A model generated the notes under the pieces. The model searched no databases. It was not told the origin of the DNA and saw nothing but the letters and a program-made list of their open reading frames with translations. A stretch of 64,000 nucleotides of DNA from Azadirachta indica. Lineage: Eukaryota; Streptophyta; Magnoliopsida; Sapindales; Meliaceae. Below are positions 21,823 to 33,260 of the stretch, piece after piece; position 1 is the stretch's first letter; each line of letters begins with the position of its first letter. Made by a program: the position numbers and the translations under genes. Location: contig CM040451.1 in NCBI GenBank assembly GCA_022749755.1, forward strand, positions 5,346,871 to 5,410,870. Direction: 5' to 3'.

Positions 21823-24800
21823 CTGTAATTAATATTTATTTTGCAATTGAAAAGACAAAAAAGGTTCATTCAGTTATAGTTCAATGGTTCATGTCTAAAT
21901 TATTAAAGGGTAAAACTTGAAAAATTTTAAAATTAAGGACGTGATGGAATATTATAAAAAATATAAGAGATAAAGAGGTATTAGTTCTAAAATCGAGAGA
22001 GAATCGGACATTTTCTCTTATTTTAAGTTTTGGTACCCTTATGAAGCTAACATTGAAGGTGAATCTTGTTTTGATTTCGTGGGGCAACAATGGCGATTAA
22101 TGGTATGATGTGCTAGACAACATTGATACTCTCAAGAAAAAAATCAATGAGATAAATGCAATGATGAAGGAAAACATGTGCAAGAAAAAAAATCTAATAG
22201 ATTCAAGATGCTTGTGGTGTTGAACTTAGTGATATTCATGTCCTCCTGACATATTCTACTACTTGCAATAAATAAGTATGTAGCTTATATTGGTAGTCAT
22301 AATCAGTTAATGGATTATGAAAATATAATTTTTTTTGAAAATGCATAGCATCTATGTATTGTAGTTGCAAAGAATGGAACATGATGTTGTACTATAATAT
22401 GCAAATCTAAACATTTAACATTACCACCATAATGTTTAATACACAACATATAGTTTCAACACAATGAACACAAATCAAACCACTGCCAACAAATGTATCA
22501 GCAACATAGTAAATGTATAGCCTCTCATTTTTAGTTAAAGATAGTTAATTTCCAAAAAAGAAGTAACTTGATTTGCACACAATTAGCCAACTATTCTCAT
22601 GCAATACATAACCTGCCAATCTATTAATGTGTTTTAATGAACTAATTATCAATAATTAAGTTCCAAAGGTTTTGTAAAATCTTAAACACTAGTAGAATTA
22701 ACATGAACATGGATCTACAAAATGTTTCACCGGCCAAACAAATCATATAAAATCATTATGCTAAATCAAACCTACATAATCTTATAGTCTTTAGATTATG
22801 ATGTACCATTTGATTTGCAGCAGACAAAAGATGTGGTGTAATCTCACTTAACCAAATATTTCAAAATTCATTCATGGTTGGTTCCCTGTTGTTGTGGCTT
22901 GGTCAACAAGTCTCAATACTCTTATACACAAATCTACATGTTGCTTTCATTGTCAAGGCTGCGCTAAGCTACCTTGCATTGCTCAAATTTTCAATTAAAG
23001 TCAATAACTATCCTTTATATGCTAGGTTAGGTGTCAAACATAATTGCATAAAGGTAACATTTAATAGGATTATGTGTGGAAAAACATTTTTGTTTTTATG
23101 CATGCATAATAAATAATTAATAGAAGTATCTTAGAAAAGAATTGTCGTCTTTTTTGCTATCCTCAAAACCACTCAAGCATGTGAATATATTCCCTATATT
23201 TTTAAGATAAAAACCAAAAAAGGACTTTAGAAAGGACTTTCTTTGAGTATACTGTACTCTATCTTTAAAAAAAATTTAATGATCCTTTTAAACACGCATT
23301 TAAAGTTGGAGTTGGACTCACAAGAGTTAGCAAAGGGAATGTAAACTCATAGATTTCTTAGCTCCAACTTAGAAAACTTAAGGTTGCACTTTAATAATCC
23401 ATGTTAAAAAGCCCACTTAATCAAAACTCTTTTAATTTAAATTTGGCTTGGTCCTAAATTAATAATAACCACTCAATTAATTCTCTATTCAATACTTATA
23501 ATTAAAGTTAGGCTCAAAATAAAATGTCATGTCTCTTTAATAATATGTTTGCCCAAATCACTGACTACTCTAATGATGATCATTTTTATATATCCATATG
23601 TAAATAAAACTTCAAAAATAAATATTATCTTTAATGATAATTTATTGAATAAACAGCGCCCATAAATTTAAATAATCAAGTACCATAAATAACTTAGGTA
23701 AGTTTTATTCATAAATTTTATTTTGTAAGTATATGTCCTTACTATCCATAATATTAAATCTTCGAGGCATCGAGATATTGACCTTATTTTCAGTTTTACT
23801 CTGTTGTAATTCAAAAGAAAATAATGTATAAATGTAAGTTCATTACTCACTCAGGATTAAGATCAATCAAGTTTATTAAAACTTGTGTAATTAAGATCAA
23901 TGGCATTTATTTAATCTAGATCTTTTGTTACTATGGTAGTATTCAATGTATACAATATATACTAGCTTTCTATTTAAAGTCTTTAATTCAATGATTATTG
24001 TTCGTTTTAATTTTAAACTCCCAAGTTTACAATAAATCGTAGCACGATAAGTATTCCATGAATTCCATCCCACAAAAAATAGAAAAATTAGTGTTTCGTA
24101 ACTAATAGAACTTAGGTTGAATGAAATATGAGTAGTGATTTGAATAACGGAAAATTAAAAGAAACTAATAACTAAATGAATTAAAATAACTAAATTAATT
24201 AAAAGGATAGATTGAAGGAATTTAGGCGTTAGGGCTTGAGAATTCACCATTAATTGTCATATTCAGGGTATTAAGTGTGATTTAGAAGTGATAGAACTTA
24301 GGTTGGTAAAGGTTTTCTTACGTACAATGAACTTGTTCATGCATCAACTTTGAATACGTTCACGTATCGGTTTTTCATTGATTATGAGTTAATCTTGACA
24401 TGGGATTTAACTCGTTTATCCTAGAACATGCAACAATGCTTGGTGTGGGCTATTATTAACATGCCAATAATGCATTAGGTGTTATGATAACAAGAAAACA
24501 TTGCATTAATAATCAAACTGGTGTGGTTATCATGCTAATACAATTTATTTATATGAGAAGCATTAAGGTAAGGGATTGGTGTGGTCTTCAAAGCTTATGT
24601 CAACGTGTTCTTTAATTGCATAATAGAAGTTGTAATTAAATCCATGAATTGGTGTGGTCTTTAGATTTGCATCAATGCATTACTAATTCAAAGTCTAGAC
24701 TACTACTCCCAAATCATTGAACTTAGTTTAAAGTCTGGGCTGTCACTCTCAAATCATTGAAGCATGTAATGATTAAAGTTACAAATTCTAAATTATTTAA

Positions 24801-25799
24801 TTGAATAACATTAGTCAATATGCACAATATAAATGATTATCACTTCATAAATATATACAATCAAGGTTTCATCTTTTTATCCTAACTAAAAAGTTTAGCT
24901 ACTTAAATATAAGATTAAAAATTCAAAATCACAAGTAAAAGACATAAGAACCAATTAGTCTTCAATTTGTACCCATGAACTTGTAATTCTCCTAATAAAG
25001 GGCCAAGCCTTCTTCAACAAAATCCTTCCCAATCTTTGCCAATTTGTCAAAAACCCATTTTTGCTTTATATAAAAGGTGGCAAAACCTAGAAAAGTATGA
25101 AAACCTAAAATTTTTCAAATCTAGCCATCCATAAATGATTTAAAGGTCAAAACCAAGTTTAGGACGTCACTAGGTTGACAAAGTGGCATTGGCACAAGGA
25201 AAGGATAGTGAGTATGGTGCAACTGTCAACCTTCATAGTGTTGGCACTCCATCCTTGCTGCCTCACCTGTGATGCTTCTTTGTTTTTGGTGCGCTAGGAA
25301 AAAAACAAAAGGCATGGTGCAGCTCTGCCGTAACTACTTCTATGACATATTAAATAAAACTCTAGATGTTTATTTTCCAACCAATAAACAGAATGTGATT
25401 ATAAGTTTTGTAGACGATGTTATAACTGTCTCTTTCACCCAATGTCGATGAAAGGCTTGCCGATGTGTGCTTGTGCTCGTTTTTGTGTCTTTTTATCGAA
25501 ACACTTCAATACCAAAGTGCTTAATTTCCCCTTAACTAAGCTTGATTATTGACTTTTCCTTCAGAATACTTGCAAAACTAAAAACACAACTAAAAGATCA
25601 AAATAAACGAGACCTAATGCCTAAGATGAAGGATTACAAGACATAAAGATATGTCAATTAATGAACATATTGTTGATCAAGATAAATTATTCATAATAGA
25701 AATAAAAAACTACTGCTTTACATTATGAAATACCCATGACATAAATCGTTGTCAGTATTCTTTTATTTATAAAGAGCTAGTGAATTATATCTTTTTGTA
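21823..25799. other. Intergenic, possible old retroelement DNA
   Basis: No gene recognised, although the composition from about 22050 is less AT-rich than earlier and typical of old transposon DNA. At 24435-24690 a motif TTGGTGTGGT recurs four times (24440, 24518, 24576, 24649), each followed by a 'CATGCCAATAATGCATTA'-like phrase, so this is a degenerate repeat of 60-80 bp units. The 24100-25600 interval has the look of a decayed LTR or non-coding retroelement region, but no paired terminus was found. Confidence 0.35.
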
Positions 25800-26726
25800 T
25801 TATAAATATCCTGAAGCAATACGTAATGTTTCTCCAATGCAAGAAAAACACCATTTTGTCTATCTGTCATGAAACATAGGCCTTGACCCCTCATTCACCT
25901 TAAATTGGTCATACAACTTCTCAAGGAAATAACCCAATGACCGTTAATTTTCATTTTTTATGATACCAATAACAAGAGGTAAATTCCATAGTTACCATTT
26001 ATTGTAATAGCAACCAATAAAATTCCCCTGTCCTTTTAAGTTGACAGCCATTAGTTTCTATAAATGGTTTATAGTCCTCAAAGAAACATCTCTTCTATGT
26101 GTCAAAGCTTAATGAATATAGAGCTTATATTACGAAGCGTTTATGTTGTATGCAAATCACTTGTGGAACTAGGATTGGTTTGATTGATGACTTTAATATG
26201 CCTATCAAGTTTGATGTAAGAAGCCTTATAGTTTACTCTAAAAAGCTCTAATGCCTTTATTTTGGCCCTGTACAACTGAAAGGTATACAAGTTAACTTAT
26301 ACTTCCTTGTAATTCACTTACAACAACTTTGATGTCAAGGTTTGGACTGACCTTAAACAGGTGAATGCCAAAACTATGGATGAGATTGAAAGTGTTGATA
26401 TAAAAAAATAATTTGTCCCAAAATAGACTTACATGTGTCCTCTATTCGCAATCACTAAATGCACATTTAAATGTCACTTAGACTTCTCATTATTCTAGCC
26501 TTTTTGATAAGAAACCATGCTTGACTGCATAAATCTTTAGCATCTTTATGAAGTCATAGACTATGTCAAAAATGTGTCGACCTTTAACTGCATGTTGCCA
26601 TTTGCACCTAAGAGTACTTAAGGCCTTCATTATTTTTGTCATATTTGATAGTTGGTGCATTTTTATTCCCCTTTTGATTGGCATATGATTATCATTTCTA
26701 TTCAGACATTCCACCATCTGAACCAT
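25800..26726 (-). pseudogene. MuDR-type (MULE) transposase remnant
   Basis: Pieces of a Mutator-like transposase are readable on the minus strand in different frames. A 78-residue frame (26726-26490) ends with 'YAVKHGF', matching the family's N-terminal DNA-binding region. At about 26071-26036 'PFIETNGCQLK' corresponds to the conserved '(D/N)GCHLKG' block, followed by a 'LVAITINGN' stretch. At about 25870-25840 'MTDRQNGV' matches the '(S/T)DRQKG' catalytic-domain motif. The order and strand agree with a real transposase, but there are many stops and frame changes, so the gene is dead. The Asp expected in the first core motif reads Asn here. Terminal inverted repeats were not located. Confidence 0.7.
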
Positions 26727-27199
26727 TACCTTCTTCTACTTATAATTCTTTGAATGTTACATGCAAGTCAATATTACTTGCCAATAACAATTTGTCTTTT
26801 GACCAAGGGAAATGAATATCAAATGCAACATATTCCCGTTCACAAAACGATTTATGGTAGTACATATTTTGAACATTAATCTATAACTTCTACAAAGTAT
26901 AGTGTTTAGGGAAGACTTTAACTATGCCAATATCTTCTCCACCAATAATGCACCTTGAAATTTTTGAGATCTGAGATAATACAACATACAAATGAATCAT
27001 ATAAAACACTTGAAATATTGGATGCATTAATAAATACAATACATCTAAAACACTTAGTAGTAAAAACTTTGTTGAAAATGGTTTCACATCAATCATTTAT
27101 TGTGTTTAATAACAAATATTTAAGCAGAACAAGTTTGATAAGAACTTGCTTTAATGACCAAAAAGTAGAACACTGACACCTTGGTATTTCAAGTAAGCA

Positions 27200-27645
27200 A
27201 AACTAACAATGTTTACAACATGTTTGCTAACACATGTTTAAAAAGTCATAACATCTGTATACAAGGTTTAAAGATCACAACAAACAAAACTCTTAACCAA
27301 GGATGAACAACATCACACTAAACATATAAACACCACATCAAGCTAAACACAACAATGTGACATAATATGCATAATATGCATCATAGTTTTCAAAAGTTCT
27401 CATAATATACATAGTTTTAAAGCTATAGCAAAGAAACTCTTAATTAAAACATTTAACAACATCTCAGCAAGCATGTAAAGACCAAATTAAGCCAAACATA
27501 ACAATGTGAATATGTCAAAAATGTCCATAACATATAAAGTTTTTAAACCATAACAAATGAAACAATTAACCAAGCATTTAACAACATCACAACAAGCATT
27601 TAAACAACACATCAAGCAAACACAACCTAAAAATTGTTTCTTAAT
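27200..27645. repeat. Imperfect tandem repeats (about 3-4 units)
   Basis: Units of about 110-155 bp starting near 27290, 27448 and 27568, with a weaker first unit at 27200, share 'ACTCTTAA(C/T)', 'ATTTAACAACATC', 'AGCAAGCAT' and 'CATCAAGC'. They lie upstream (5') of the MULE transposase remnant and may be part of the same dead element. No coding potential. Confidence 0.6.
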
Positions 27646-29307
27646 AACAAGTACCTCAATGTCAAGTTTCAGAGGCTATTGTAATAAAACCACCTAAAAA
27701 TAAACTCATGCTATGTATAATAAAAATCATAGAATAAAAGTAAACTCGAGATTAACTAGTTTTTAATAAAAACAATATAATAAAGCTTATACTCATGTAT
27801 AATTAAGGATACACTTACAACATGAACCTACTATCTATAACAAAATTCATATATAAAAATAAACTCAAGATTAACTAGTTTTTTTATAATAATACAATAA
27901 AGCCTATACACATGTATAATTAGGGGTACTTACAATATGAATTCACTATTAAGCCAAATAATACAATAATGTAGCCAAATAATAAAATAATGTAACCAAA
28001 TAATATGATAATGTAACTAAATAACGTAATAAATATACTCGAGTCTATGATAAATTATATCAATTAGTATATGCAAAGTAGGATTCACAGATTGAAACAT
28101 CTCAATAGCTTGTTATTTTATACATGCAACACATCATCTTTGGTTTTGGAAACATATCTAACACTCACCTTGTTCGAATGTTAGGATTATAGCTGGTTTC
28201 TTCGGTTTTTGTCTCTAAAATGTATAATCCACATAGGAAAAAATTGATCGATATGGGTTTTCTCTCACTCATATATATGAGCAACCTCATTATTTGGCAT
28301 GAATTTTTCCCTTGCTTGATTAACCATAACACTTAGTATCTAAGGTTTAGCTATCATAAACTTAGATTGAGAGGAAAATTGTACATATTATTATTGTCTT
28401 AGCTTAGGAAATAGAGCTATTCTTAACTTTAATCCTTCAGGTTTAGAGAGTGTAGCAGGGAAGTAAATCATTGCTATCTCAAGCAACGTGCATTTACTAT
28501 TTTACCTCTAGCGTTAATAATCAACTAATAGATATGGACAATCCAGGGGAGATAACTGATCCTTTTCCCAAAATTTATTACAAAATGATAGTTTTAGATA
28601 ACTTTAGGAAGGTATCTAAAAATAACCCTTAATGAAGTCATTTTCCTCTGTAATTCCTTGTGTCAATCAAACAAAATAATATTATTCCTTTTTTTATTGC
28701 TTTCCTTCCCATTTTTCTGTGTTCCTTACTGTTATTCTTCAAACCGGACATAACCTAAGAGTGCATTCAGTTTGATTTTGAGAATGGAAAGGAAAAATAT
28801 CCTTAAGGAAAAATATGCTCAACCCACAGCATATTAAAAAAAAGTAAAGCAATATATTTGCATTTTATGTACATTCAAAAGAGAAAGGAGGTGTAGAAGA
28901 ACTTACAAATTAAACTTTAATTTTTCAAAGATGAAAAGTCATTTTGCTTGATGAAAGTGGAAATCATTATGGTGAATGGCGCTGATCAAGGCTAGGGTGT
29001 TTACTAAGGAGTTTAAGCAAAGATGTCTATAAGATTTTAATTTGATAAATTTTTTGCAAAAAAGAAAAAATGAAAGATGAAATTGTGATTTTATATTTAT
29101 GTACAAAGAAAGAATCCTAGCTATTTGAGATAAAGCTATGTCAACTGTGTTAAGGATGTAATTCGCAATTTTTGAAATGAGTTGTGTTGGACTAATCAGG
29201 AATGCACTCATAGTAAGGGAAAAGGAAAGATTAGAAACTGCCATAATAAAATGCATTGTTTCACGACACAAGGTGCGATTTGATAGTTGCGGCCTTGCGT
29301 AAGCGTG
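27646..29307. other. Intergenic, no gene recognised
   Basis: Repeats of 'AAATAATA(A/T)(A/G)ATAATGTA' occur near 27955-28030. A 110-codon minus-strand frame at 28939-29271 has a hydrophobic N-terminus but no recognised family and no convincing coding bias. It ends just before a TRIM insertion, so any gene that once continued there has been separated. Confidence 0.35.
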
Positions 29308-29312
29308 ACCAT

Positions 29313-30405
29313 TGTTAGAATTAAAATTAGACTTACTTAGTTTTACTAAATTTAGTCTTATTAAGTGTATTTTTAGTTCAAGTATTTAATTTTTACCTAG
29401 TTTGTTAAGAATTTTTAAGTTTATGAGGATTCGTAGTTTATGTTACTTTATTATTTTAGCCTATATAAAGGTATATCTATGTACTTAAATGATAATTTAA
29501 GTGAGATTTAATATAATTTTATTTTCTTTAACATGACATTAGAGCGGGTTCAATCTTACGTTTGAGAGTTGTATAAAATTTTTTTTGATAGTGATAATGT
29601 GCTACCTTATAAGATAGTTACGAAGCATGATTTAGTTTTCTAATAAAAAAAAATCAAAAATCTTAAAAAAAAGGTATAGGAACCTTAATCCAGATATGGT
29701 ATTATTGACAGGTACTGTTCAAAGGATTGTTTATGAACAATGTTGATGGGTTGTATTAGAGTACTGTTCATTATTCTTTTATTCTTGATATGGTTGCTTG
29801 TTTGTCTACTACTACTCACCTATAGATGGTTCTTGATATGGTTGCTTGTTTATCTATTACTACTCACCTATAAAAGGCACTTCTCGCTTATGGAAAGACA
29901 TAATCAGTATTTTTCGCTTATAGAAAGGCACAGTCAGTATTCTTTAATTAGAAAATGGCACAGTCAGTATAATTTACCTAAAAAAAGGCATGGTCAATAT
30001 AATTTGCCTATGGAAGGCATAGTCAATATTCGCCTATTAAAGGCATAGTCAATATTTGCCTGTTAAAGGCACAAATGGTTTTCTCCTATTTTTTGATCAC
30101 TTCTCAACACTATTATTATTTTATGATTTTTTTTAATTTGCATTAGCTTCCAAACTCAAGATTGCTCTACCACCTTGAGTTTGAGAAGGAGTGTTAGAAT
30201 TAAAATTAGACTTATTTAGTTTTACTTTTATTAAGTATATTTTGAGTTAAAGTATTATTAGTTTTTTTTTATTTTGTTAAGGATTCCTAAATTTATGAGG
30301 ATTCTTAGTATATGTTGTTTTATTATTTCAGTCTGTATAAAGGCATGTCTATGTACTTAGTTTATAATTTAAGTGATATTCAATAAAATTCTATTTTCTT
30401 TAACA
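29313..30405 (+). mobile_element. TRIM-like LTR retrotransposon, 1.09 kb
   Basis: Direct terminal repeats at 29313-29533 (221 bp) and 30192-30405 (214 bp) start TGTTAGAATT and end CTTTAACA. A 5-bp target-site duplication ACCAT flanks the pair (29308-29312 and 30406-30410). Directly after the left LTR, TGACATTAGAGCGGGTT resembles the tRNA-Met primer-binding site TGGTATCAGAGC. A purine-rich TTGAGAAGGAG precedes the right LTR. The LTRs carry a TATA box (CTATATAAAGG at 29461). The 658-bp interior has no gag or pol but contains an array of ~30-bp repeats. LTR style suggests a copia-derived miniature (TRIM). The LTRs differ by several substitutions and small indels, so the insertion is not recent. 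Confidence 0.88.
29870..30075. repeat. ~30-bp tandem repeats inside the TRIM element
   Basis: Six to seven imperfect copies built around 'AAAGGCACAGTCAGTAT' or 'GGCATAGTCAATAT', each followed by 'TTCGCTTAT', 'TTTACCTA' or 'TTGCCTAT'. Just upstream, 'GATATGGTTGCTTGTTTATC' occurs twice. Internal arrays of this kind are not a standard part of TRIM elements. Confidence 0.8.
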
Positions 30406-30410
30406 ACCAT

Positions 30411-31276
30411 AAATGAAGTTATTGCTTAGAGAAGATTTGAAGAGACACAAAGCTTGCTAAAGAACTTTTTTGTTGATCGGGTCGAAAAACATTGTAATTT
30501 CTAGCAAAAACTTTTTTTACTAAAGACTATGGGCTTGATGTTTGGGGAAGATATCTAGAGGTCAGCGAGGCCAAACGCCAAAAAGTGCATGGGTCAATTT
30601 AGTTGTGTTGAAGAGGTCAAACAATGATATAGTCCACCTCAAGGTAACTTATGTTATACCTTAAGTTGAACTTCCAATGACATTAAATGGTTGGATAAGC
30701 CTAGTTCTAGATATCAGGTTTGGGATGAAGAGGAAAAACTCACCTTAAACCAAGACCTCACTTCCTTTTAAAACTCACTTTATAGTTATCACTACCCAGG
30801 TGACATGAATAACATCCCCTAAAAGTTTTACCACAATTGTCCAACACTAAAATATCTTAGAGAAAGACTTGTCTTTAGTCACCAGAGATTGTGAGCTCGA
30901 AAGGAAAAGACAAAGTCTCACATCGAAAAATTTTATAGAAAAAAGTTGCAACAAAATGCCAAGAATCTCGTGAAATAGCTGTCCAAAATCTTATTTTCCA
31001 TAGAAATCTCACCAGCTTGACTCCTTATCCAAGTTTGACATAAGTGGACTCAAACTGAATATATAAAATGTGAGAAAGTAAGGAGAAAATCTTATTGGAA
31101 CTGTCCATATCCAATTCATCTTTCTAAACTATATCACATCTCAAATTTGATGAAATAGAATGAATTGAGATGGTACTTTTTAAATACGTAATTATCTTAA
31201 ATATATTAATTATTTCTTTATTTTTTGATCGCCTTGAACGGATGAAATAAACATCCTCTTCTTTCTTCAACAATTT
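30411..31276. other. Intergenic, no gene recognised
   Basis: Moderately AT-rich DNA between the TRIM element and the pararetrovirus fragment. Around 30915 'AAGTCTCACATCGAAAA' resembles the AGTCCCACATCG motif often seen at the edges of plant repeats, but no element can be delimited. Confidence 0.3.
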
Positions 31277-32120
31277 CTAATCTTTAGTGGACCTCTCAAT
31301 AAGAATTGAACCCAGATAAAGTTCTGACCATCTGTAGGTATGTTGAAACTTTTTACCTTTACCAAAATTCTGTAAAAATTCTTGTCTGACTAATCTTTTT
31401 TTTAAATCCATCTTTAACTCAGGCATAGGTGGACTTTTGCTGAGAAACTGACTTTTCTTTAATTGTGTTTCCTTTACAGGTTTTTTCACGGCACAACAAG
31501 AGAATTGTTGTTTAACATTATGTTTTTTAAACACTTTGATTGTAGAGAATGCAAAATCCTTATTGCCTCTAAACTAATGATTAGTTTCAATAGATTTAAT
31601 TTCAATAAGGATTTGTTTATGCCATTCTTGAGTTCGTAGATATAGATCTGATGATGAATGATTAATAGACAGTGAGTTGTTGCATCCTTTGGTTGCATGT
31701 TTAAATGCTTGTTCTAAATTACTATGATTATTGTCCTTGCAATTTCTATATAAAGGACTTATGTCACATCTGTTGTTTTAACAGTGAAGCTTTCTGTTTG
31801 TTCCTTTTATTTGACAGAGGAATTTGCATCAATCTCCTTGGAGCCCTGCAAGAATTCCCTTGTTAAAAAATCAAACAGAGAATTATTTTCTCCTTAATAA
31901 ATTCTATCTCAAAATGAAAAAAAAAATGAAAGTACAACCTGTCGCCTAGCAGAGATTTGCTTAAACACTATATTTTCTATGTCTTTTTCTAGATCTTGTT
32001 GTTAGGGTTCCAAACTCCTAAATGAAACCTACTAAGTGACTCTTCTTCCCCTAGACTTGTTGGAGAATACTCCCATAACCTAAATCAAAAGCATTATATT
32101 CAACTATTTTGAATGCATTA
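31277..32120 (-). pseudogene. Endogenous pararetrovirus (caulimovirid) fragment
   Basis: The minus strand carries decayed pieces of the reverse transcriptase-RNase H end of a caulimovirid polyprotein. At about 32116-32061 a block corresponds to the first RNase H motif, but the position of the catalytic Asp reads Asn. At 31875-31846 lies the 'DFLTREF' motif that closes the RNase H domain in this virus family. Between them sequence is missing, and there are frameshifts and stops. Downstream (about 31740-31277) a further frame runs with one stop at 31574-31576. Its protein is basic (KKPVKETQLKK...) and not recognised. Some endogenous caulimovirids have a small second ORF at this position. This is an old, inactive integrated copy. 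A gypsy-type RNase H origin is less likely because of the DFLTREF ending. Confidence 0.65.
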
Positions 32121-33251
32121 GGGTGAGGCATGAGAAGGCATAATAAGCTTAATTACTAGTAAAGATAGCCAGTGGGTTGTGTCGGGCCGACATGGCCTAT
32201 AGAAACATAAGCCCACACAAGCTCTGGGGCTGGGCTGTTGTAGCATATACAATGAAATGAATAAACTTAACTTAGCCTATGACGCGATTACTGTGCATGT
32301 TTTGCCTACCCAACTCATTAGAACGAGGCTCAAGTATGGCATATAAGCCTATATTGGTTGTACAGTATTTGTAAACAATACTTGTAAATAGTAAATAATT
32401 TTATTGTACATAATGAATTATAACTATTTTTCACTGTTAAACAGTAAGTGTATAGGCTTTTTTTCAGCCCAACATGGCGCGATGATTGTTCACAGTGCGG
32501 CATAGCACGACTAATGGGTTTTTCTTCTCTACCCAACCCGTGAACAATGTCGTGCCATGTCAAGTCATGTCAACATTGTTCACGGGCTGGGCTGTGCCAT
32601 ACTCGACCTTCATATTTTACCACCTCTAAGTGCAAGTTTGAAAAAGATTCTAACAAGTTTTGCATAGTTATAACTTCAATGATGAAGATGAATCCTTTTG
32701 TTTTTTATTTTATGTTAACCTTATGGATAGTCAAGTGGGAATACAAGATTTCTACTGCAAGTCATTTTACTTTAGTTCTAAGGCTGTCACTAGACCTTAA
32801 AAAATAGTGGGATAGGTATTCCCTTAAAGTCAGAATGGACAAGTCAACTTCATAATTATCTAAGACACATTGTACTTCACTTTTAATAATTTTAACTATT
32901 ATTTTATAGTCGTATTGTTCTCTTTTATTTGTTATTTTTTAAAAACTCTATCTTTATAAGGAGCACCAATTTTCTTTGTTGATCGTCATAAAATATTAGA
33001 ATATCATTTGTAATCTTAAAGAAGTATTTAATAGAACAAAAGTTTTGTTTATAGATTTAACTTAATCCTATTTAAAATTGTATCTATTATTGCTTTTGTC
33101 GTCATTCTTATTTTGTATAAAATATATATTTTTTTTTTATATATTATTTTTATATTAATTTATTTTATATTTCATACTTATTGTTTATCCAATTAGTCAT
33201 AATTGTCAGATAATTATAAATTTTATTATAAAAAAATTATTAGTGATGTAA
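32121..33251. other. Intergenic with repeat copy B left part
   Basis: At 32160-32610 the sequence is rich in GGGCTGGGCTGT/GCCCACAC motifs like the ends of plant DNA transposons. It includes an inverted repeat CCCGTGAACAATGT (32537-32550) with its complement at 32573-32586. From about 32880 to 33260 it is the left part of the interspersed repeat found uninterrupted at 17740-18240. Confidence 0.5.
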
Positions 33252-33260
33252 TTATATTTT

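Noticed and set aside
28939..29271. 110-codon minus-strand frame
   Set aside because: Has an ATG and a hydrophobic start, but no recognised family, no splice context and an ordinary AT-rich composition. Kept only as a note.
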